Shown here one piece after another: positions 58,774 through 64,000 of a stretch of 64,000 bases of DNA. The notes under the pieces were generated by a model. The model worked only from the letters and a program-made list of their open reading frames with translations. It was not told the DNA's origin and ran no database searches. The translations under genes were made by a program, and so were the position numbers. The stretch lies in NCBI RefSeq assembly GCF_042680125.1, contig NZ_JBHTNY010000016.1; one strand, given 5' to 3'. Each line of letters opens with the position of its first letter. The stretch's first letter is position 1. This DNA is from Robinsoniella peoriensis. Lineage in GTDB: Bacteria > Bacillota > Clostridia > Lachnospirales > Lachnospiraceae.

Positions 58774-58795
58774 AGAACGTTTGAAAATTGCATAT
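58771..58795 (+). repeat. Left arm of a family 2 repeat after pheA
   Basis: TAGAGAACGTTTGAAAATTG begins at the pheA stop codon and matches the left end of the copy before dgt. No clear right arm is seen in the following 85 nt before the DUF815 gene. Confidence 0.45.
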
Positions 58796-58882
58796 ATCAG
58801 TATGTGCGATTCCGTCAGTAAAACGGGGAGTGTATGCTGAATTAATAGATAGTCGAAAAGGCATCAGAGAAAGGCAGTCAAA

Positions 58883-60181
58883 ATGGCAGGAATAAATGAA
58901 TTAATTGTATACAGAAACTTTGAACAGGGACAGGTGCTGGAGGATATGACCTGGATTATGGGACATTTGTATAATGAATATTATAATGTAGAAGATATCC
59001 GGGCTTTATTTTATGACTGCATACACGGTCTGGTAGAGCTGGCGGGCAGCTATGGCTTTTCGAAAAATCTATGGCATAACTACCTTACCTTTCTGCTGGT
59101 GAATAATGAAAACACCTTTAGCACTGCCTGTGAAATTGTGGGGCCGGTAGATGGCAGCATCAATGCATTAGTGCGTCATGATTTTGAAATCTTAAAAGAA
59201 CTATTTGATTATGATTTCGAACCGGTAGAAAAGTTTCTTCAGGTGAATTGTTTTAGTTTTGTAAGTAATTATCAGAACATTAATGAAAACAGCAAAATGT
59301 TTAACAAGAGAATTCGTGACCGTATCTGCGACCTGAGTGTGAAACTTGGGAACGCCGGAAGCATCGATGAATTTATGGAAGATATGACGACGTTTTACAA
59401 AGACTTCGGTGTGGGAAAGCTGGGCCTCCACAAAGCATTCCGTGTGGCGCATGAAGAAGACGGTGTACATATTGTACCAATTACAAATATCGCACATGTA
59501 CATCTCGATGACCTGGTTGGATATGAGATAGCCAAAAAGAAACTGATCGATAATACAGAGGCTTTTGTTCAGGGCAGAAAAGCCAATAACTGTCTGCTAT
59601 TTGGAGATGCAGGTACCGGTAAATCTTCCAGCATCAAAGGTATTTTAAATCAGTACTATGATCAGGGACTTCGCATTATTGAAATTTATAAGCACCAGTT
59701 CCAGGATTTAAATGAAGTAATTGCTCAAATTAAGAATCGAAATTATAAGTTCATCATATATATGGATGATTTATCTTTTGAAGAATTTGAAATCGAATAT
59801 AAATATCTGAAAGCTGTGATAGAGGGGGGACTTGAGAAAAAGCCGGATAATATACTGATCTATGCTACCTCAAACCGCAGGCATCTGGTTCGTGAACAAT
59901 TCAGTGATAAAGAGGGCCGCAGAGATGACCTTCATTCATCTGATACGGTACAGGAGAAGCTGTCCTTAGTATACCGGTTTGGAGTTAAGATTTTCTTCTG
60001 TGCTCCGGATAAAAAAGAATTCCAGAAGATCGTCAGAACTCTGGCAGAACGGTATAACATAAAAATGGAGGAAGAGGAGCTGCTACTGGAAGCAAATAAA
60101 TGGGAACTGCAGCACGGCGGACTGTCAGGCCGTACGGCACAGCAGTTTATCGATTATTTATTAGGTAAAATACAGGAGTAA
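58883..60181 (+). CDS. DUF815 family AAA+ ATP-binding protein
   Basis: A 432-residue protein of the DUF815 family, an AAA+-like ATPase group of unknown function. The N-terminal about 200 residues are helical and specific to this clade. The ATPase core has Walker A LLFGDAGTGKSSSIKG (about residue 245), Walker B FIIYMDDLSFEEFE, sensor-like ILIYATSNRRHLVRE and RRDDLHSSDTVQEKLSLVYRFG. There is no membrane segment or signal. It precedes ppx by 25 bp, so it is probably co-transcribed with the polyphosphate genes. The ATG follows AGAGAAAGGCAGTCAAA. Confidence 0.87.
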   Translation: MAGINELIVYRNFEQGQVLEDMTWIMGHLYNEYYNVEDIRALFYDCIHGLVELAGSYGFSKNLWHNYLTFLLVNNENTFSTACEIVGPVDGSINALVRHDFEILKELFDYDFEPVEKFLQVNCFSFVSNYQNINENSKMFNKRIRDRICDLSVKLGNAGSIDEFMEDMTTFYKDFGVGKLGLHKAFRVAHEEDGVHIVPITNIAHVHLDDLVGYEIAKKKLIDNTEAFVQGRKANNCLLFGDAGTGKSSSIKGILNQYYDQGLRIIEIYKHQFQDLNEVIAQIKNRNYKFIIYMDDLSFEEFEIEYKYLKAVIEGGLEKKPDNILIYATSNRRHLVREQFSDKEGRRDDLHSSDTVQEKLSLVYRFGVKIFFCAPDKKEFQKIVRTLAERYNIKMEEEELLLEANKWELQHGGLSGRTAQQFIDYLLGKIQE

Positions 60182-60206
60182 ACACAAACTATATGGGGGT
60201 GATAAA

Positions 60207-61730
60207 GTGACAATCGCAACATATGCAGCAATTGATGTGGGATCTTATGAAATAGAAATGAAGATTTTTGAACTTTCTGCCAGACAGGGGATGCGAGAAA
60301 TTGACTGCATCCGTCACAGGATGGAACTGGGAAAGGACGCCTACCGGACAGGGAAGATCAGCGTGGACTTAGTGGAAGAGCTCTGCAGTGTACTTCAGGA
60401 TTTCCTTTTAATTATGAAAACTTACCGTGTAAATGCTTTTCGTGCCTGTGCAACCAGCGCAGTCAGAGAAACCAAAAATAAATTAATTATGCTTGATTAT
60501 ATCGAAAAGCGCACAGGTATTAAAATTGAGGTGCTGGGGAACTCAGAAGAGCGTTTTCTGGATTATAAGTCAATTGCTTCCAGAGAAGCGGAATTTGCCA
60601 ATATCATTCAAAAAGGTACTGCTATTTTGGACGTTGGCGGCGGCAGTATGCAGATTTCACTGTTTGATAAGGACAGTCTGGTAACAACGCAGAATATCCG
60701 TCTTGGCAATATGCGTATCCGTGAACGTCTGTCCGTAATGGAGAATCAGGCGCCCCATATGGAGGTTCTGATCGAAGAACTGATTAACAATGAGGTTTTA
60801 GGATTTAAAAAGTTATATTTAAAAGAAAGAGAGATTCAGAATGTGATCCTGATCGGAGATTATATCCTGGATCTGACCAAAAAATCTTTTTTGACAAAAG
60901 AAGAATTTCTGAAACTGTATGACACAGTGATCCGTAAATCTCCGGAAGATATAGCTGAGGCATATGAGATTCCTTATGAAAGTGCATCTCTTATCATTCC
61001 GTCGGTTATTATTTATAAGCGTTTATTAGAAGAAATGGAAGCAGAGGCGATCTGGGTGCCCGGTGTTTCCCTGTGTGATGGCATGGCATATGAATACGCT
61101 CAGAAAAATAAAATAATCAAGTCACTTCATAACTTTGATAATGATATCATTGCTGCTGCCAGAAATATTTCCAAGCGGTACCAATGCAATAAAGGGCATA
61201 TCAAAGCACTGGAAGACCTGGCAATTCCTATTTTTGACAAGTTGAAAAAAGTGCATGGAATGAATGCCAGAGACCGGCTTCTGCTTCGGATTGCAGTCAT
61301 ACTCCATGGGTGTGGTAAATATATCAGCCTCTCTAATGTGGCGGAGTGCTCCTACAGTATTATTATGGCAACAGAGATTATTGGATTGGCCCATGTTGAG
61401 CGGGAAATCATCGCAAATGTGGTAAAATACAATACCATGGATTTCTCTTATTATGACGTGACCGAAGGACGGATTACGGAGATCAGCAAAGATGAGTACT
61501 TAAGAATTGCAAAATTAACAGCGATTTTACGTGTGGCTAATGCTCTTGACCGCAGCCACAAGCAGAAATTCAAAGATGTAAGGCTGGCATTTAGAGAAAA
61601 TGAACTGGTGATAACAGCAGAAACCCAGGAAGATATTACATTGGAAAAGGGGCTGTTTAGGGAAAAAGCAGATTTCTTTGAAGAAGTATTCAGCGTCCGG
61701 CCAGTGATTAAACAGAAGAAAATAATGTAA
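60207..61730 (+). CDS. ppx: Exopolyphosphatase (Ppx/GppA family)
   Basis: A 507-residue ASKHA-fold phosphatase that releases phosphate from polyphosphate, or from pppGpp in GppA members. The ATP-binding-like phosphate loop is AIDVGSYEIEMKIFEL at the N-terminus, with the second phosphate motif AILDVGGGSMQISLF and catalytic Glu in VLGNSEERFLDYKS. The C-terminal HD-like domain has ILHGCGKYIS where active HD domains read HD, so only the N-terminal site is likely catalytic. GTG start at 60207 after GGGGGTGATAAA. ppk1 follows 15 bp downstream, giving a polyphosphate breakdown-synthesis pair. Confidence 0.9.
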   Translation: MTIATYAAIDVGSYEIEMKIFELSARQGMREIDCIRHRMELGKDAYRTGKISVDLVEELCSVLQDFLLIMKTYRVNAFRACATSAVRETKNKLIMLDYIEKRTGIKIEVLGNSEERFLDYKSIASREAEFANIIQKGTAILDVGGGSMQISLFDKDSLVTTQNIRLGNMRIRERLSVMENQAPHMEVLIEELINNEVLGFKKLYLKEREIQNVILIGDYILDLTKKSFLTKEEFLKLYDTVIRKSPEDIAEAYEIPYESASLIIPSVIIYKRLLEEMEAEAIWVPGVSLCDGMAYEYAQKNKIIKSLHNFDNDIIAAARNISKRYQCNKGHIKALEDLAIPIFDKLKKVHGMNARDRLLLRIAVILHGCGKYISLSNVAECSYSIIMATEIIGLAHVEREIIANVVKYNTMDFSYYDVTEGRITEISKDEYLRIAKLTAILRVANALDRSHKQKFKDVRLAFRENELVITAETQEDITLEKGLFREKADFFEEVFSVRPVIKQKKIM

Positions 61731-61745
61731 CAGGGAGGGAGACAG

Positions 61746-63866
61746 ATGGAACAAATTGATTTTACAAAACCTGAATTTTATACCAACCGGGAATCCAGCT
61801 GGGTAGGATTTAATGACAGAGTCCTGAGCGAAGCCAGGGATAAATCCCTTCCGTTATTCGAACGGTTAAAATTTCTGAGTATTACAGCTTCAAATCTGGA
61901 TGAATTCTTTATGATCCGTGTGGCATCTTTAAAAGATATGGTACATGCAGGTTATATGAAAAAAGATATAGCAGGTTTAACCGCCACAGAACAGATTGAT
62001 ATGATCTTAAAAGAAGTACATGAGCTGGTAAATGTGCAGTACTCCACCTATAACCGTTCTCTCTTGCCGGCTTTAAAGCAGCAGGGACTGGAAGTGGTAG
62101 TCTGCCACGAAGATTTAAACAAAGAACAGGAACTATTTGTTGACCAATATTTTGAAGAAAATGTATATCCGGTACTCACCCCAATGGCAATGGATTCTTC
62201 CAGGCCGTTTCCCCTGATACGCAATAAATCTTTAAATATAGGAGCATTGATTTCCAAAAAGGGTGAAACCGAGTTTGCTACGGTACAGGTCCCCTCAGTA
62301 CTGCCCAGAATCATCCGCCTTCCGGAAGGAAAAAAGGGAGAAAAAAGGGTAATACTTTTAGAAGAGGTCATTGAGCGTAATATCCAGAAGCTGTTCTTAA
62401 ACTATAATGTAATCTGTGCCCACCCATATAGAATCATGAGGAATGCAGACTTAACCATTGACGAAGACGAGGCAGCAGATCTTCTAAAAGAAATACAGCG
62501 CCAGCTGAAAAAGCGTCAGTGGGGAGAGGTAATCCGTCTGGAAATCGAAGATAAGATGGATAAACATCTTTTGAAAGTATTAAAGAAAGAATTTAGTATA
62601 AAAGAAGAAGAGATTTTTTCAATCAACGGTCCCCTGGATCTGACATTCCTGATGAAGATGTATGGATTGGACGGTTTTGATCATTTGAAATACGAATCTT
62701 ACCATCCTCAGCCGGTACCGGATATGATGGGAGAAGAGGATATTTTTACCCAGATCCGAAATGGGGATATACTGCTGCATCATCCATTTATGACATTTAA
62801 TCCCGTAGTAGACTTTGTAAAACAGGCGGCGAAAGATCCCGACGTTCTGGCGATCAAACAGACACTGTATCGGGTCAGCGGAAATTCACCGATTATTGCC
62901 GCACTTGCCCAGGCTGCGGAAAACGGCAAGCAAGTTTCCGTATTGGTAGAATTAAAAGCCCGTTTTGATGAAGAGAATAACATTGTATGGGCAAAGATGC
63001 TGGAAAAAGCCGGATGTCATGTTATCTATGGGTTAGTGGGACTTAAGACACACAGTAAAATCACCCTTGTTGTCCGCAGAGAAGAAGACGGAATTCGCCG
63101 TTATGTCCATCTGGGAACAGGGAACTACAATGACGCAACGGCGAAACTTTATACAGACTGCGGCCTTTTGACCTGTTCAGAGCCGATTGGAGAAGATGCT
63201 ACGGCAGTATTCAACATGCTATCCGGTTATTCCGAGCCAAAGAGCTGGAACAAGCTGGCAGTGGCACCGATCTGGCTGAGAAACCGCTTCTTAAAACTGA
63301 TCAGGCGTGAGACCAGAAATGCCCTGGAAGGCAAACAGGCTCATATCATAGCCAAGATGAATTCTTTATGCGATAAAGATATCATTGCTGCTCTTTATGA
63401 AGCATCGGCTGCAGGTGTGAAGGTAGATCTGATTATACGTGGTATCTGTTGTCTGAAGGTGGGAATTCCTGGTGTGAGTGAGAATATCACCGTACGTTCT
63501 ATTGTTGGAAACTTTCTGGAACACAGCCGTATTTTCTACTTTTACCACAATGGAAGCGAAGAGGTTTATATGGGAAGCGCAGACTGGATGCCGCGTAACC
63601 TGGATAAACGTGTAGAAATTCTCTTTCCGGTTGAAAGTGAACGCTTGAAGATGGAAGTGATACACATCTTGCAGATTCAGTTGGAAGATAATGTGAAGGC
63701 ACATATTTTACAGCCGGACGGAAGCTATGAGAAAGTAGACAGAAGAGGTAAAGTGAAAATGAATTCTCAGGAGTATTTCTGTGAAGAAGCAATAGAAAGG
63801 GCTGTAAAACCGGAAGACGTTGTAAAAGACAGGGTATTTATTCCGGCAGAACCGATAGATAATTGA
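61746..63866 (+). CDS. ppk1: Polyphosphate kinase 1
   Basis: Reversibly polymerises the gamma phosphate of ATP into polyphosphate at the membrane. The 706-residue length is normal. N domain FTNRESSWVGFNDRVL-type start (here YTNRESSWVGFN) and LKFLSITASNLDEFFMIRVA; head domain; two phospholipase-D-like catalytic domains with the phospho-His in VGLKTHSKITLVVRR, RRYVHLGTGNYND, LKARFDEENNI, and a second His in NFLEHSRIFYFYHNG; YMGSADWMPRNLDKRVE near the C-terminus. The ATG follows AGGGAGGGAGACAG. Last gene of the DUF815-ppx-ppk1 run. Confidence 0.97.
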   Translation: MEQIDFTKPEFYTNRESSWVGFNDRVLSEARDKSLPLFERLKFLSITASNLDEFFMIRVASLKDMVHAGYMKKDIAGLTATEQIDMILKEVHELVNVQYSTYNRSLLPALKQQGLEVVVCHEDLNKEQELFVDQYFEENVYPVLTPMAMDSSRPFPLIRNKSLNIGALISKKGETEFATVQVPSVLPRIIRLPEGKKGEKRVILLEEVIERNIQKLFLNYNVICAHPYRIMRNADLTIDEDEAADLLKEIQRQLKKRQWGEVIRLEIEDKMDKHLLKVLKKEFSIKEEEIFSINGPLDLTFLMKMYGLDGFDHLKYESYHPQPVPDMMGEEDIFTQIRNGDILLHHPFMTFNPVVDFVKQAAKDPDVLAIKQTLYRVSGNSPIIAALAQAAENGKQVSVLVELKARFDEENNIVWAKMLEKAGCHVIYGLVGLKTHSKITLVVRREEDGIRRYVHLGTGNYNDATAKLYTDCGLLTCSEPIGEDATAVFNMLSGYSEPKSWNKLAVAPIWLRNRFLKLIRRETRNALEGKQAHIIAKMNSLCDKDIIAALYEASAAGVKVDLIIRGICCLKVGIPGVSENITVRSIVGNFLEHSRIFYFYHNGSEEVYMGSADWMPRNLDKRVEILFPVESERLKMEVIHILQIQLEDNVKAHILQPDGSYEKVDRRGKVKMNSQEYFCEEAIERAVKPEDVVKDRVFIPAEPIDN

Positions 63867-64000
63867 TGAGAAAGCTGTTCTATCATTGAAAATGCCAAAA
63901 GGGCAGGAAAAGGGATGAAAATATTAAATTGGGGTTTAGGTGAGTAAAGACGCTTTGTAGATGTAGGTAGTGTACGGAAAGAGAAGGGGACGGACCAGGA
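63867..64000. other. Window end, no gene recognised
   Basis: 134 nt after ppk1 hold no supported coding region, terminator or RNA. A ten-codon frame (ATG around 63915) is probably fortuitous. Confidence 0.5.

Noticed and set aside
63867..64000. Start of another gene at the window end
   Set aside because: The only ATG frame closes after ten codons, and no opposite-strand frame shows recognisable protein sequence.
1..64000. CRISPR array or tRNA genes
   Set aside because: No regularly spaced identical repeats of 24-37 nt and no tRNA-like TTCGANTC/acceptor pattern were noticed; a covariance-model scan would be decisive.

Overview
The window looks like a chromosomal segment of a Clostridia-class Bacillota, most likely a Lachnospiraceae gut anaerobe. 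This rests on AT-rich intergenic DNA, strong AGGAGG ribosome sites, a CIRCE-controlled htpG of the clostridial type, a DUF5721 protein, a DnaG-RpoD-TrmK-Nif3 operon, a pyrBI pair, and several sugar ABC loci with YesMN, PocR/AraC and LacI regulators. Most genes are on the + strand; htpG, the DUF5721 gene, argG, pyrB-pyrI and a CmpB-like gene are on the - strand. I see no prophage, IS transposase, CRISPR array or tRNA gene.

Layout. 1-2.4 kb: htpG (partial) with a perfect CIRCE, a DUF5721 gene, degV, a small membrane protein. 2.4-6.4 kb: an uncharacterised trio (leucine-rich-repeat protein, DUF2201/VWA protein, MoxR-type AAA+). 6.4-12.8 kb: argG facing away from argC-argJ-argB-argD, with matched promoters and ARG-box-like sites; ArgJ recycles the acetyl group. 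13-16 kb: a large class B penicillin-binding protein behind a BlaI/CopY-type operator. 16-24.9 kb: two-component system, sugar ABC importer and a glycoside-hydrolase-like protein. 25-30.5 kb: PocR-AraC regulator, ribose-type ABC importer and a D-lyxose-isomerase-like protein. 30.6-31.6 kb: a lone RCK-domain protein and a YdcZ transporter. 31.7-37.8 kb: comEA and comEC separated by a two-component system and a GerMN lipoprotein. 38-43.5 kb: dgt, dnaG, rpoD, trmK, nif3-like. 43.5-46.9 kb: antiporter, TGS-type nucleoside kinase, RNase P RNA. 47-48.7 kb: pyrB-pyrI. 49-53.4 kb: PH-domain protein, CmpB-like protein, LacI regulator, glycerol-1-phosphate dehydrogenase and a HAD phosphatase. 53.5-58.8 kb: folate operon (folC, folE, an HD hydrolase, folP, folBK fusion) running into pheA. 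58.9-63.9 kb: DUF815 ATPase, ppx, ppk1.

The most unusual signal is not a gene. A repeat of about 107 nt, full-length before argB and (in tandem) between pyrB and pyrI, and shortened or diverged before an ABC permease gene and a lacI-type gene, ends in a hairpin lying exactly 13 nt upstream of the start codon in all four cases. The full copies can also form an H-type pseudoknot, and differences between copies keep pairing (A-U to G-U, G-C to G-U) only if the gene-sense strand is transcribed. A second, unrelated inverted repeat (arms like GTGTTTGA/TCAAACAC) also lies between genes and ends right at Shine-Dalgarno sequences. Both families look like portable intercistronic RNA elements that supply a translation-initiation region.
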